A stretch of 64,000 nt of DNA from positions 1-64,000 of the forward strand of contig JAJZBV010000005.1 of assembly GCA_021851785.1 (NCBI GenBank), given 5' to 3'. Positions 25,434-42,263 of the stretch are shown in pieces. Each line of letters starts with the position of its first letter. Position 1 is the stretch's first letter. The translations under genes were made by a program, and so were the position numbers. The DNA is from Pseudomonadota bacterium. Its GTDB lineage: Bacteria > Pseudomonadota > Alphaproteobacteria > Acetobacterales > Acetobacteraceae. Below the pieces are notes generated by a model. That model was not told where the DNA came from, did no database searches, and saw only the letters and a program-made list of their open reading frames with translations.

Positions 25434-26734
25434 GGAGCGCGCTCCAGCACGGCGGCGAAGAACCCGTCCGTGCCATGGCGGTGCGGGGTCAGGCTGAGAT
25501 AGGGGCCGGTCCCGAGCGGTAACGCCGCCGCTGCCCCGAAAGGCCAGATATCGGCGAGCCTGCGGGCGGCGAATTCCCCGTGATGGGTGAGAAATGTAGA
25601 CACCTGCGCCTCGTTCTCCTCGGCCAGCAGCGAGCAGGTAGCGTAGACGAGACGCCCCCCCTTGCGCACCAATTTTGCGGCCTGGGTGAGAATTTCCTGC
25701 TGGCGTTGGATCAGTTCCTGGAGATCCTCGGGCCTGAGGGTGCGGCGCGCGTCAGGGTTGCGCCGCCAGGTGCCGGTGCCGGTGCAGGGCGCATCGACGA
25801 AAACCCGGTCGAACCCGCCGAGATGGCGTTTGACCCATTTATCGCCGGGGACCAGCAGATGGCGCTCGACATTATGAACCCCGGCGCGCCGCAGCCGCTT
25901 GAGCGCGCCTTCCAGGCGTGGCGCCGAGACGTCACAGGCGACGAGATGGCCGCGATTGTCCATCATCATCGCCATCGCGAGCGTCTTGCCGCCGGCGCCG
26001 GCGCAGAAATCGACCACCCGCATCCCCGGACGGGCATCGGCCAGCGCCGCGGCGAGCTGGCTGCCCTCGTCCTGGATTTCCACCCAACCGTCACGAAACG
26101 GCGCCGCCGCGGTGATCGGCGGCCGGCCGGCAACCCGCAGCCCCCAGGGGGAGAGGGGTGTCGGTTCGGCGATGATCCCGGCGGCCGCGAGCGCGGCCTT
26201 GGCGGTCTCTCGCGTCGTCTTGAGCAGATTGACGCGAAGATCGAGGGCGGCGGGGCGGGCGAGGGCGGCCAACTCATCGGCGAGATCGGCGCCGAAGCGC
26301 GTGGCGAGGAGGGGGGAAAGGAAATCCGGCACCTCGTTATGCACCGCATCGGGCATGCGCGGATGCGCGAGCGTGTGGCCGGAAAGCCGCGTCAAAATCG
26401 CCCGCTCGCCCTCATCGAGCGCCATCGGCGCATAGCGGCCGCCGGAAAACAGCGCTTCCACCGCGGCCAGCGAGGTGCCGGTGAGCAGCATCAGCGCGCC
26501 GAGACGGAGCCGCGGACTCGCGGCGCCGCGGTCGCCGCCGAGCCACCAATCGAGCCGGCGCCAGGCGCGGAGCACTGCCCAGACGTGTTCGGAGACCGCG
26601 CGCCGGTCGCTCGCGCCGATGAAGCGGCGGGCGCGGAAGAAATCGCTCGCGACGGCATCGGCGGGCTTCCTTGGCGTCTCCGCGATGTCGGTGAGCAGTT
26701 CGATCGCGCTTGCCAGGCGGGCGGCGGGGGTCAC
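25430..26734 (-). CDS. RsmB/NOP family RNA (cytosine-5) methyltransferase
   Basis: The 434-residue protein matches the Sun/RsmB group, which methylates C967 of 16S rRNA in E. coli. The N-terminal NusB-like helical domain is followed by the SAM loop VVDFCAGAGGKTLAMA. The two family cysteines are in DAPCTGTGTWRRNPD and YATCSLLAEENE. GTG 26734 gives the start TPAARLASAIELLTDIAET, which matches the expected N-terminus. The open frame continues to 26815 without support. The GTG overlaps the stop of an 11-codon ORF by four bases. Confidence 0.9.
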   Translation of the reverse strand: MTPAARLASAIELLTDIAETPRKPADAVASDFFRARRFIGASDRRAVSEHVWAVLRAWRRLDWWLGGDRGAASPRLRLGALMLLTGTSLAAVEALFSGGRYAPMALDEGERAILTRLSGHTLAHPRMPDAVHNEVPDFLSPLLATRFGADLADELAALARPAALDLRVNLLKTTRETAKAALAAAGIIAEPTPLSPWGLRVAGRPPITAAAPFRDGWVEIQDEGSQLAAALADARPGMRVVDFCAGAGGKTLAMAMMMDNRGHLVACDVSAPRLEGALKRLRRAGVHNVERHLLVPGDKWVKRHLGGFDRVFVDAPCTGTGTWRRNPDARRTLRPEDLQELIQRQQEILTQAAKLVRKGGRLVYATCSLLAEENEAQVSTFLTHHGEFAARRLADIWPFGAAAALPLGTGPYLSLTPHRHGTDGFFAAVLERAP

Positions 26735-26766
26735 GCGAGGGCGTCGCGGGCGGCGTCGGTCATCAT
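26731..26766 (-). CDS. 11-codon ORF linking the GGT-like gene and rsmB
   Basis: The ORF MMTDAARDALA starts with ATG overlapping the GGT-like stop (ATGA). It ends with TGA overlapping the rsmB GTG (GTGA). A GGAAAGAGAG ribosome-site-like stretch precedes it. It may be a coupling or leader peptide rather than a functional protein. It is too short to prove as a gene. Confidence 0.4.
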   Translation of the reverse strand: MMTDAARDALA

Positions 26767-28259
26767 TTCTCTCTTTCCATCTCGACTTTTTCCTGGTCGT
26801 CACCGCCGGTGGCAAGGCCGTTGAGGCGCGGATCGGCTTGCCAGGCGCAGAATTTCTCCGCCCCCGGCAGGCCCGCCGAGCAGGCGGCGATATTGGCGCG
26901 GCCGGGCTCGGGGACCGGGGCGGGCAGGAATCGCGGCGTCTCGCCTTTTTTCAATTTCGGCTTTGCCGGCATGCTCAGCGCCTCGGCAAGGGCGGCGGCG
27001 GTGGCCAGCGGGGCACCTTCCTGCCCCGACGCCGCGACCGCGGCACGAAAGCCGAAGCGCGCCGGGGTGAAGGCGATCGCGGCGGAGAGCAGCGGCGGCG
27101 GCCACGCCTTGGGCGAGGCGGCGAGCACGAGCCCGGTGCCGCGCGCGATCCGCCCGATGCCGAACAGATTGCCCATGGTGACATCGCAGGCGACCGCACC
27201 CCCCTTGCGGTCGAGGGCGACGAAACCGGTCGAGGCCGGGAGCGGCGGCAGGCTCGCGGTGCTGCCGGGGGGGGTCGAAAGCAGGGTTTTCGCGTCGCCG
27301 CCCGCTTGCCGGTAGCGCGCCGCGACGGCGAGGGCGATGGCCTTGGCGCCGCTCACGTCCTGCGCATTATGCACGAACGCCTGGAACGCGGCGGCGGCGG
27401 CGAGCCCGCCATCGGCCGGCAGCGGCAGGAAGGCGATCTCCTCATCGCCGCCGTCATGATCTCTGGGCCAGCCCGGGATGATGATCGGCGTGGCGACGCC
27501 GGCCCGCGCTTTGGCGAGATCGGCGGCGGTGATCGGGCTGCCGGCGTTGGCGGAGGCGCGCTCCAGGCGTTCGGCCAAGGCGCCGCCATAGAGGTCGTTG
27601 ACGCCATTGATGCGGATTTCGGCGAAGGTGGTGCCGAGATCGGGCTGCATCAGCGTCGTCCCCTCGGTGAGCGGGCCGCCGGTGATCGAGGCGAAGGCGC
27701 GGGCGGCGCCGGGATCGAGGGTCAGCGCCTGACCGACGACCTTGAGATCGCGCGCGAGCGCGGTCGAGACCGGGACGCCAAACCGCGCCAGCCCTTCCGC
27801 CGGCTGGATCAGATTGGCGATGGTGCGGGTGCCGTGGCGGGCTTGCAGCGTGAGCAGGCCGCGCAGCAGCATCGGCACCGCCGCCGGGCGATCGGTTCCC
27901 GCGCTCTCCGCCGGCTGGGGGAGGAACATGATCGCCTCGGGCGTCTTGGCCGGCGGGAAATAGGCGAGACAGGCGCCGCCGCCGCCGAGCCCGGCACGCG
28001 ACGGCAGCGTGACGGCCAGCGTCAGCGCCATCGTGGTCGCGGCATCGGCGGCATTGCCGCCTTCCGAGAGCACCTCCCGCGCTTCCAGGGCGGCGCGCGG
28101 CTCATCGGCGATCACCGCGCCGAGAAAGCCGATGACATAGCCCGGCGTGCCAGGGGGCGGCCCGCCGAAAAAGAACCGCTGGGTCTGCTTGCAGCCCGCG
28201 AGTGGCAGCGCGAGCGCCAGCAAGACGGCCGGGAGCACCCGCGCTATCATGGATCGCAT
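26763..28259 (-). CDS. Gamma-glutamyltransferase-like lipoprotein
   Basis: The 498-residue protein begins with a lipoprotein signal: LALPLAGC with the modified Cys at residue 23. The body resembles gamma-glutamyltransferase: GAVIADEPRAALEAREVLSEGGNAADAA, AGLGGGGACLAYF and, near residue 343, STGFVALDRKGG. In GGT the nucleophile is the first Thr of a TTH-F/Y motif. Here that position reads Ser343, followed by Thr344, and the His is Gly, so normal autoprocessing is doubtful. The start is ATG 28259, or 28250. It heads a four-member overlapping chain and diverges from the dsbA-like gene, with which it shares CATG. Confidence 0.8.
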   Translation of the reverse strand: MRSMIARVLPAVLLALALPLAGCKQTQRFFFGGPPPGTPGYVIGFLGAVIADEPRAALEAREVLSEGGNAADAATTMALTLAVTLPSRAGLGGGGACLAYFPPAKTPEAIMFLPQPAESAGTDRPAAVPMLLRGLLTLQARHGTRTIANLIQPAEGLARFGVPVSTALARDLKVVGQALTLDPGAARAFASITGGPLTEGTTLMQPDLGTTFAEIRINGVNDLYGGALAERLERASANAGSPITAADLAKARAGVATPIIIPGWPRDHDGGDEEIAFLPLPADGGLAAAAAFQAFVHNAQDVSGAKAIALAVAARYRQAGGDAKTLLSTPPGSTASLPPLPASTGFVALDRKGGAVACDVTMGNLFGIGRIARGTGLVLAASPKAWPPPLLSAAIAFTPARFGFRAAVAASGQEGAPLATAAALAEALSMPAKPKLKKGETPRFLPAPVPEPGRANIAACSAGLPGAEKFCAWQADPRLNGLATGGDDQEKVEMEREK

Positions 28260-29037
28260 GAGGTCATCGTCTCGTCATTCCCCATGCCGGCGCACACGGA
28301 TCGGGCGGCGGCAACTGCTTACTTGTGGCATTGCTCTGGCGTTGCCCGCAACGTCTCGTGCGGATGATGCCGGCGAAGGCGCGATCAGTTCGGCCGAAGG
28401 GGCGGCGATCCTCGATCTGTTGCGGCAATCGCCGCGCGCCGACCCGGCGGCGTTGCAGGCGGCGCTCTCGCGCATCGAGCGTGAGGCGCTGGCGCGGGCG
28501 CAAACGGCGCGGCGGGCGGCCATCCTCGCCGCCGGCACCCGCCTCTATGGCGATTCCCGCGACGCGGTCGCCGGCAATCCCGAGGGGCACACGGTGCTGG
28601 TCGAATTTTACGATGTCCGATGCCCTTATTGCCGGGCGATGGTGGCGATGCTGGCGCGGATGCTGGCCGCCGATCCGGCGCTCCGCCTGGTGCTGAAGGA
28701 ATGGCCGATTCTGGGGCCGGTGAGTGAAATCGCCGCCCGCGCTTTGCTCGCCGCCCGGCCGCAAGGGCGGTATTTTCCGCTGCGGGCGCGGCTGATGGCG
28801 GGGCCGGCGCCGCAGAGCGAGGCGGCGGTCGCGGCGGCGGCGGCGGCGGTGGGGCTCGACGGGCCCGCCCTCAGCCGCGCCATGGCGGACCCGGCGATCA
28901 CCGCCCAGCTTGCCGCGACCCGGGCCTTGGCCGCCGATCTCGGCCTGATCGGCACGCCGAGCTTCATCGCCGGGGGCGATGTGCTGGCCGGCGCCGTCGG
29001 CGAGGCGGAACTCCGCGACGCCCTCGCGGGTTCGTAA
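28258..29037 (+). CDS. DsbA/Com1-like periplasmic thioredoxin-fold protein
   Basis: The 259-residue protein has an N-terminal export signal with a twin-arginine-like RRQLLTCGIALALP and a cleavage site near SRA-DD. An Ala-rich helical prodomain of about 70 residues follows. The thioredoxin domain then shows EFYDVRCPYCRAM with the redox motif C122-P-Y-C125 and the cis-Pro loop GTPSFI near the C-terminus. The layout resembles the DsbA family ScsC/BdbD/Com1 type. ATG 28258 is used; ATG 28249 is in frame three codons upstream. The start region overlaps that of the divergent GGT-like gene. Confidence 0.87.
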   Translation: MRSSSRHSPCRRTRIGRRQLLTCGIALALPATSRADDAGEGAISSAEGAAILDLLRQSPRADPAALQAALSRIEREALARAQTARRAAILAAGTRLYGDSRDAVAGNPEGHTVLVEFYDVRCPYCRAMVAMLARMLAADPALRLVLKEWPILGPVSEIAARALLAARPQGRYFPLRARLMAGPAPQSEAAVAAAAAAVGLDGPALSRAMADPAITAQLAATRALAADLGLIGTPSFIAGGDVLAGAVGEAELRDALAGS

Positions 29038-29058
29038 GCATGCTTGCTGGCCGGTCCC

Positions 29059-29094
29059 GGCTTTGCGAAAAGCGTGGGCTTTGTGAAAAGCGGG
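29059..29094 (+). repeat. Two tandem 18-bp repeats with small hairpins
   Basis: GGCTTTGCGAAAAGCGTG (29059-29076) is followed by GGCTTTGTGAAAAGCGGG (29077-29094). Each can form GCTTT/AAAGC. They lie between the dsbA-like gene and the small basic-protein gene, 20 bases before its start. Confidence 0.65.
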
Positions 29095-29113
29095 GCAGAG
29101 CGGAGGTGAGGCG

Positions 29114-29404
29114 ATGACGAAACAGGCGGGAATCACAGCGGCGGGACAGAAGGCGCGGGGCGTGAGCGAGGCGGATGCGGAGGGGTTGAGCCCCGGCCAG
29201 CGCGCCTATGAAGCGCGGCGGGCGGCGAAAGCGGGGATGAGTCTCGATAAATGGCTTGCTCACAAGGCGCGCGAAGACGCCCTTGCCGCCAAGGCGGCGG
29301 TGGCCAAGACGCAGGGGACGAAATCCGCGAAGCCAGCCAAGGCGGCCAAGCAGGGATTTTTCGCCCGGCTTCTGGAGCGCGCCCAGCGTCCGCTCGGCTC
29401 CTGA
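29114..29404 (+). CDS. Small basic protein of unknown function
   Basis: The 96-residue protein is rich in Ala and Lys, with an AKTQGTKSAKPAKAAKQ tail, and has no signal peptide. It does not match a family I recognise. GGAGG sits just upstream of the ATG, which supports translation. The short region LSPGQRAYEARRAAKAGMSL may be the conserved part. The stop overlaps the CTG that may begin the next gene. Confidence 0.65.
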   Translation: MTKQAGITAAGQKARGVSEADAEGLSPGQRAYEARRAAKAGMSLDKWLAHKAREDALAAKAAVAKTQGTKSAKPAKAAKQGFFARLLERAQRPLGS

Positions 29405-30396
29405 GCGCGCCCATTGCCAGCGCGGGGCTTCTCGCCGCGCACGCCGATTGGAGTGTCGCGGCGGGCAAGCGCTGGCTGTGCCGGGCGCGGCGCGAGGGGG
29501 CGGGCTGGCGGGTTTTCGCCCCCGAACCGGTGGCCGACGCGGCCGCTTTGCCGGCGCGGCTAGTGGCGGAATCGGGCGGCGCGCCGGTGGCGCTCGGGGT
29601 TGATTTTCCGCTGGGATTGCCGCGCGCCTATGTCGTCCGCCATCTCGCCGGGCGGTTTCGCGATTTCCCCGATTTTCTCCGAAATATCAATAATTTTCCC
29701 GAATTTTTCGAGGTCAATCAAAGCCTCGCGACGGTCGCGCCGGAGCGGCCTTTCTATCCCGCGCGCGGCATGCGCGGGATGACGCGCGCGGCGCATGCGG
29801 CGGCACTCGGGCTCGCTGGTGCCGCCGACCTCAGCCGGGCGTGTGACCGCGCCACCGCCGAGCGTCCGGCCGGCGCGCCGCTGTTCTGGACGCTTGGCGC
29901 CAATCAGACCGGCAAGGCGGCGATCCATGCCTGGCCGGCGCTGCTGATCACGCCGCATCCTGGGCTTCGCCTCTGGCCGTTCGCCGGCCCGCTGGGGCGG
30001 CTGCTCGCGCCCGGGCGGGTGGTGATCGCCGAGACCTACCCCGCCGAGGCGCTGCGCCAACTCGGCATCGGGCGGTTTGGCTCCAAGCGCCGCCAGGGCG
30101 ACCGCGCGGCGCTGGCCGAAGCGCTGCGGTCGGCGCTCGCCGGGCTCGGCGCCGCGGCGACGCCGGAACTCGCGGCGGCGATCCGGCAAGGCTTCGGCGC
30201 GGACGCCGCCGGCGAGGATCGGTTCGATTGCGTTCTCGGTTTGCTGTCCGTGCTCGGCGTCCTCGCCGGCCGCCGCCCCGACGCGCCGCCGTCCGATCCC
30301 TGGCTGACCACCTGGGAAGGGTGGGTGCTCGGCCAGACGGCGGCGCCGCGCGCGGTTACGCCGGGCGGGCGAGGCGGGGGATCAGGAACGGCGTGA
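29401..30396 (+). CDS. DUF429-like protein (start uncertain)
   Basis: The reading frame has a conserved-looking core: AAHADWSVAAGKRW, ALGVDFPLGLPRAY, FFEVNQSLA, VIAETYPAEALRQLG and EDRFDCVLGLLSVLG. These resemble DUF429-like predicted nucleases of the RNase H-like fold, with acidic residues in GVDFPLG, AETYP and DRFDC. The family call is moderate. No ATG lies close before the first conserved block. CTG 29401 overlaps the previous stop (CTGA) and is my best guess; ATG 29251 would overlap the previous gene for about 150 bases. The 3' end overlaps the next convergent gene by 41 bases. Confidence 0.68.
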   Translation: MSAPIASAGLLAAHADWSVAAGKRWLCRARREGAGWRVFAPEPVADAAALPARLVAESGGAPVALGVDFPLGLPRAYVVRHLAGRFRDFPDFLRNINNFPEFFEVNQSLATVAPERPFYPARGMRGMTRAAHAAALGLAGAADLSRACDRATAERPAGAPLFWTLGANQTGKAAIHAWPALLITPHPGLRLWPFAGPLGRLLAPGRVVIAETYPAEALRQLGIGRFGSKRRQGDRAALAEALRSALAGLGAAATPELAAAIRQGFGADAAGEDRFDCVLGLLSVLGVLAGRRPDAPPSDPWLTTWEGWVLGQTAAPRAVTPGGRGGGSGTA

Positions 30397-30793
30397 TGAG
30401 GCCGACGCCGATGCCCCAGAAGCCGTTGATCAGCAGCGAATCGATCCACGGGATCAGGGCGAAGCCGAAGCCGATCGGCAGCCCCTTGATCGCGGTGACG
30501 ACGAACAAGCCGACCAAGGCGGCGATGATGCCAAGGCCGAGACCGCTGAGCCACAGCGGACGCGGCAGCGAAGGCAGCGCCAGCCCGAACACCGCGCCAT
30601 AAAGTCCGCCCCAGAAGCAGAGGCTGATTATTTTCGGCACCCCGAGCGGCGTGGTCGGCGCCATCGGGAAGGGCGGCGGCATCATGCCGAGCGTGTGCAG
30701 CACCGCCCACATCGCCTGATGGAAAATGAGGGTCGAAAGCACCGCGGCGATGAAGCCAAGGGCGGCGCGGGCCGGCCAGCCGGGGCTAGTCAT
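30356..30793 (-). CDS. Small integral membrane protein of unknown function
   Basis: The 145-residue protein has about four hydrophobic helices: [19 protein letters not shown], a central [34 protein letters not shown] and a C-terminal [24 protein letters not shown] precedes ATG 30793. No family is recognised. It converges with and overlaps the DUF429-like gene by 41 bases, and diverges from the rplK promoter region. Confidence 0.72.
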   Translation of the reverse strand: MTSPGWPARAALGFIAAVLSTLIFHQAMWAVLHTLGMMPPPFPMAPTTPLGVPKIISLCFWGGLYGAVFGLALPSLPRPLWLSGLGLGIIAALVGLFVVTAIKGLPIGFGFALIPWIDSLLINGFWGIGVGLITPFLIPRLARPA

Positions 30794-30826
30794 GGCGTTT
30801 CCTTTCCTGTCATGCGGAAATACCGC

Positions 30827-30855
30827 TGGACTTGTGAGCGGGCATTCGATATGTG
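30827..30855 (+). promoter_or_regulatory. Possible rplK operon promoter
   Basis: TGGACT (30827-30832) and TATGTG (30850-30855) are 17 bases apart, leaving a leader of about 150 bases before rplK. The match is weak at both hexamers. Confidence 0.35.
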
Positions 30856-31013
30856 CCCGCCTTCATCTGGAACGCGGGAGGCCGGGCGCGCCCGGCCGCT
30901 TGTACCGCGGTCCCTTGGTGTTTTGTCTGGGCAGTGCGGCGTTGGGGCGCCGCTTCGCCCGGAGCGTTCGTCTCGACATTTGGCCTCGCTTCGAGGTGCG
31001 GAGAACCAGGGAT

Positions 31014-31448
31014 ATGGCGAAGAAGATCACCGGCTACATCAAATTGCAAATCCCGGCGGGGAAAGCCAATCCCTCGCCGCCGGTCGGCCCGGCGCTCGGC
31101 CAGCGCGGCTTGAACATCATGCAATTCTGCAAGGAATTCAACGCCGCGACCCAGACGATGGAGCCCGGGATGCCGGTGCCGGTGGTGATCACCGCGTATG
31201 GCGACCGCACGTTCAGCTTCATCATGAAATCGCCGCCCAATACCTATTTCCTGAAGCGGGCGGCGAAGATCGAGAAGGGATCGCCGACGGTCGGCAAGGG
31301 CGGCGCGGTCGGGCGGGTGACGATGAGCCAGCTCCGCGAGATCGCCGCGCAGAAGATTCAGGACACCAACGCCAATGACATCGAAGGCCTGGTGCGGATG
31401 CTGATCGGCTCGGCCCGCTCGATGGGTCTCACCGTGGTGGAGGGCTGA
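31014..31448 (+). CDS. rplK: 50S ribosomal protein L11
   Basis: L11 forms the GTPase-associated stalk base with L10 and L7/L12. The 144 residues include the classic [20 protein letters not shown], the hinge [12 protein letters not shown] and the C-terminal RNA-binding domain ending [13 protein letters not shown] 31014 follows an AGGG site. It is the first gene of rplK-rplA-rplJ-rplL-rpoB-rpoC. The usual upstream genes nusG and secE are not adjacent here. Confidence 0.97.
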   Translation: MAKKITGYIKLQIPAGKANPSPPVGPALGQRGLNIMQFCKEFNAATQTMEPGMPVPVVITAYGDRTFSFIMKSPPNTYFLKRAAKIEKGSPTVGKGGAVGRVTMSQLREIAAQKIQDTNANDIEGLVRMLIGSARSMGLTVVEG

Positions 31449-31451
31449 GCG

Positions 31452-32144
31452 ATGGCGCATAACAAGCGGCTGCGCGCGGCCTATGCGGCGATCGTGGCGA
31501 ACAAGCCTTATCCGCTCGACGAGGCGGTCCGGCTGGTCAAGGCCAATGCCCGCGCCAAGTTCGACGAGACGGTGGAAGTGGCGATGAATCTCGGCATCGA
31601 CCCGCGCCACGCCGACCAGATGGTGCGCGGCCTGGTCAGCCTCCCGAACGGCACCGGCAAGACGCTCCGGGTCGCGGTGTTTGCTCGCGGCGCCAAGGCC
31701 GAGGAAGCGTTGGCGGCGGGTGCGGATGTGGTCGGGGCCGAGGATCTGGCGGAGAAGGTGCAGGGCGGCGAGATCGCGTTCGACCGCTGCATCGCGACCC
31801 CGGATATGATGGCGCTGGTCGGGCGGCTCGGCAAAATCCTCGGCCCGCGCGGGCTGATGCCGAACCCCAAGCTCGGCACCGTGACGATGGACGTGAAGGG
31901 CGCGGTCACCGCCGCCAAATCCGGCCAGGTCGAGTTCCGCGCCGAAAAGGCCGGGATCGTTCATGCCGGAGTCGGCAAGGCGAGTTTCCCCGAGGACAAG
32001 CTCCTTGAAAACATCCGCGCCTTCGTCGATGCCATCCAGAAGGCGAAGCCGACCGGCGCCAAGGGCACCTATGTCCAGAAGGTCGCGCTGAGTTCGACGA
32101 TGGGGGCCGGCATCCGGGTCGATATCGCTTCGATCGCGCCCTGA
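31452..32144 (+). CDS. rplA: 50S ribosomal protein L1
   Basis: L1 forms the mobile stalk near the E site. The 230 residues show [40 protein letters not shown], the signature [20 protein letters not shown] and [13 protein letters not shown]. Length is standard. It begins three bases after the rplK stop. In E. coli L1 represses its own operon by binding the rplK leader; no specific site could be assigned here. Confidence 0.97.
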   Translation: MAHNKRLRAAYAAIVANKPYPLDEAVRLVKANARAKFDETVEVAMNLGIDPRHADQMVRGLVSLPNGTGKTLRVAVFARGAKAEEALAAGADVVGAEDLAEKVQGGEIAFDRCIATPDMMALVGRLGKILGPRGLMPNPKLGTVTMDVKGAVTAAKSGQVEFRAEKAGIVHAGVGKASFPEDKLLENIRAFVDAIQKAKPTGAKGTYVQKVALSSTMGAGIRVDIASIAP

Positions 32145-32451
32145 GGGGAGAAAGAGATACGCCGGCCTTGCGCCGGCGGGCAGGGTGGCGGGTTTTCGCC
32201 CGCCGTCCGAACCTGTCCGAGACCGCACGTGATCCCCGGGCGCCTTGACCGGCGTTGGGGATCTTAAGGGGCCGAGTGCCCGCGCGCGGGAGACGGGGAA
32301 GCCCGGGAGGCTGGCGGCATGGTCCGGCGGCGCGCCCTGGCGGTTCCGTATGCAAGGGACAGGCGAACCGGACCGTGGGGGTGATCTCCGCGGTTCTGAG
32401 GGCAACCCGGCCCGGCGCGCGCTTGCGCCGGACCAGAACCAGGAGACTTGT
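32145..32451 (+). promoter_or_regulatory. rplJ leader with several inverted repeats (possible L10 leader)
   Basis: This 307-base gap holds no gene. It contains GCCGGC/GCCGGC around 32162-32179 and GGCGGG/CCCGCC around 32188-32205, plus further GC-rich inverted repeats. Its position before rplJ matches the L10-L12 autoregulatory leader of other bacteria. Assignment rests on position and hairpins only. Confidence 0.5.
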
Positions 32452-32970
32452 GTGGACCGTACGGAGAAGCGGGAATTCGTTGCCTCGCTCGCCGCGGTAT
32501 TCGCCGATACGTCGATGGTGGTGGTCACCCGCAATAGCGGGCTGACGGTCGCCGAAGTGACGGATCTGCGGCGCCGGATGCGAGCGGCGGGGGCGCAATT
32601 CAAGGTCGCGAAGAACCGGCTGGCTCTGCGCGCCTTGGAGGGGACCCAATTCGACGGCATCGCCAAGCTGCTGAAGGGGCCGACCGCGCTCGCGTGGTCG
32701 GCTGATCCGGTGGCGGTGGCGAAGGCGGCCGTCGAGTTCGCCAAGACCAACGAGAAGCTGGTGGTGCTGGGCGGTGCGCTCGGATCGCGGACGCTGGATG
32801 CGGCCGGGATACGCGCATTGGCCGAGTTGCCGTCGCTGGAGACGCTGCGGGCGCAACTGCTGGGGCTGATCAATGCCCCGGCGACGCGCATCGCCGGCGT
32901 TCTGCAGGCGCCGGCGGGCCAGCTCGCGCGGGTTTTCGGGGCCTATGCCAAGACCGCCGAGGCGGCTTGA
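32452..32970 (+). CDS. rplJ: 50S ribosomal protein L10
   Basis: L10 carries the L7/L12 dimers of the stalk. The 172 residues begin [19 protein letters not shown] and contain [19 protein letters not shown] and [16 protein letters not shown]. The Ala-rich C-terminal helix [15 protein letters not shown] is the L12-binding tail. GTG 32452 is the start because AGGAG lies six bases upstream; the frame is open earlier but only in the leader. rplL follows after 74 bases. Confidence 0.96.
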   Translation: MDRTEKREFVASLAAVFADTSMVVVTRNSGLTVAEVTDLRRRMRAAGAQFKVAKNRLALRALEGTQFDGIAKLLKGPTALAWSADPVAVAKAAVEFAKTNEKLVVLGGALGSRTLDAAGIRALAELPSLETLRAQLLGLINAPATRIAGVLQAPAGQLARVFGAYAKTAEAA

Positions 32971-33044
32971 TCGCAACCCAACAGGATCGCCCCCAAGGGG
33001 CTTGCACGCAACCGAATAGGGCTTATAAATAGGAGATTGGGATT

Positions 33045-33419
33045 ATGGCTGAACTGGCGAAGTTGGTAGAGGAGCTATCGAGCCTCACGGTGCTCGAGGC
33101 TGCCGAGCTGTCGAAGCTTCTCGAGGAGAAGTGGGGCGTTTCTGCGGCTGCTCCGGTGGCGATGGCCGCGCCGGTGGCCGCCGCTGCCGCGGCTCCGGTC
33201 GAGGAGCAGACCGAATTCACCGTCATCCTGGCCAAGGCCGGAGAGAAGAAAATCAACGTCATCAAGGAGATCCGCGCGATCACCGGGCTTGGCCTGAAAG
33301 AAGCCAAGGATCTCGTCGAGGGGGCCCCGAAGACCGTCAAGGAAGGGGTCAACAAGGACGAGGCGGAGAAGCTGCGGAAGATTCTGGAAGAGCAGGGCGC
33401 GACTGTCGAGATCAAGTAG
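33045..33419 (+). CDS. rplL: 50S ribosomal protein L7/L12
   Basis: The 124-residue protein has the N-terminal dimerisation helices ([28 protein letters not shown]), an Ala/Pro/Val hinge, and the conserved globular domain. That domain contains [20 protein letters not shown] and [20 protein letters not shown]. It recruits translation factors to the ribosome. GGAGATTGGGATT precedes the ATG. It is followed by a stem-loop and repeats before rpoB. Confidence 0.97.
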   Translation: MAELAKLVEELSSLTVLEAAELSKLLEEKWGVSAAAPVAMAAPVAAAAAAPVEEQTEFTVILAKAGEKKINVIKEIRAITGLGLKEAKDLVEGAPKTVKEGVNKDEAEKLRKILEEQGATVEIK

Positions 33420-33454
33420 CGCGAAGGGGCGTCATCCCCGGCATCCTTGGGGTC

Positions 33455-33482
33455 AGGCGGAGATCGGGTGCGATCTCTGCCT
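33455..33482 (+). promoter_or_regulatory. Stem-loop between rplL and rpoB
   Basis: AGGCGGAGATCG (33455-33466) pairs with CGATCTCTGCCT (33471-33482) with one G-U and a GGTG loop. A pyrimidine-rich stretch follows. It sits where E. coli has its attenuator and RNase III site between rplL and rpoB. The role is inferred by position. Confidence 0.5.
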
Positions 33483-33557
33483 GTCTTCCTGTTGTCGGGG
33501 GTGATGACGATTGCGGCGGACGCCGGCGCGAAACGCCGGGCCGGGCGTGGCGTCAAG

Positions 33558-33629
33558 GCGAGATGAAGACCCGGGACGAGACAAAGGCCCGGGGCGGAAT
33601 AAGGGCCCGGGGCGAGATGAGGACGGGCT
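33558..33629 (+). repeat. Four degenerate 18-bp tandem repeats before rpoB
   Basis: Units start at 33558, 33576, 33594 and 33612 and share a purine-rich half followed by CCCGGG (the fourth is incomplete). They fill much of the spacer before rpoB and could form alternative CCCGGG pairings. No protein-coding role is apparent. Confidence 0.65.
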
Positions 33630-33705
33630 GGATAGGGCGTCCCTCGGGCCTATTCCGGGGCGCGCGGCGGCGAATCTGCCGCATTGGCGATCTTGAGGAC
33701 AGGGC

Positions 33706-37893
<4,188 letters not shown>

Positions 37894-37972
37894 CGACGGC
37901 GTTTCCCAGCGGCTTTCCGGAAAAGCTTCCCCTTGGCAACACCCGCGCCGCGGCGCGGGTCGAGCGGAGTGA

Positions 37973-42145
<4,173 letters not shown>

Positions 42146-42167
42146 GGCGGGGGGATTGGCGGAGATC

Positions 42168-42197
42168 AGACCGGGGCATCGTCCCCGGTCTTTTTTT
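42168..42197 (+). terminator. Rho-independent terminator after rpoC
   Basis: AGACCGGGG (42168-42176) and CCCCGGTCT (42183-42191) form a perfect nine-pair stem with loop CATCGT, followed by a run of T to 42197. It is the clearest intrinsic terminator in the window. Confidence 0.92.
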
Positions 42198-42263
42198 GCC
42201 CGGTCTATTTTTTCAGGGGTCTTTTTTCATGCCCGGCGACTTTTGTGCCACACTGGCCGGGCC

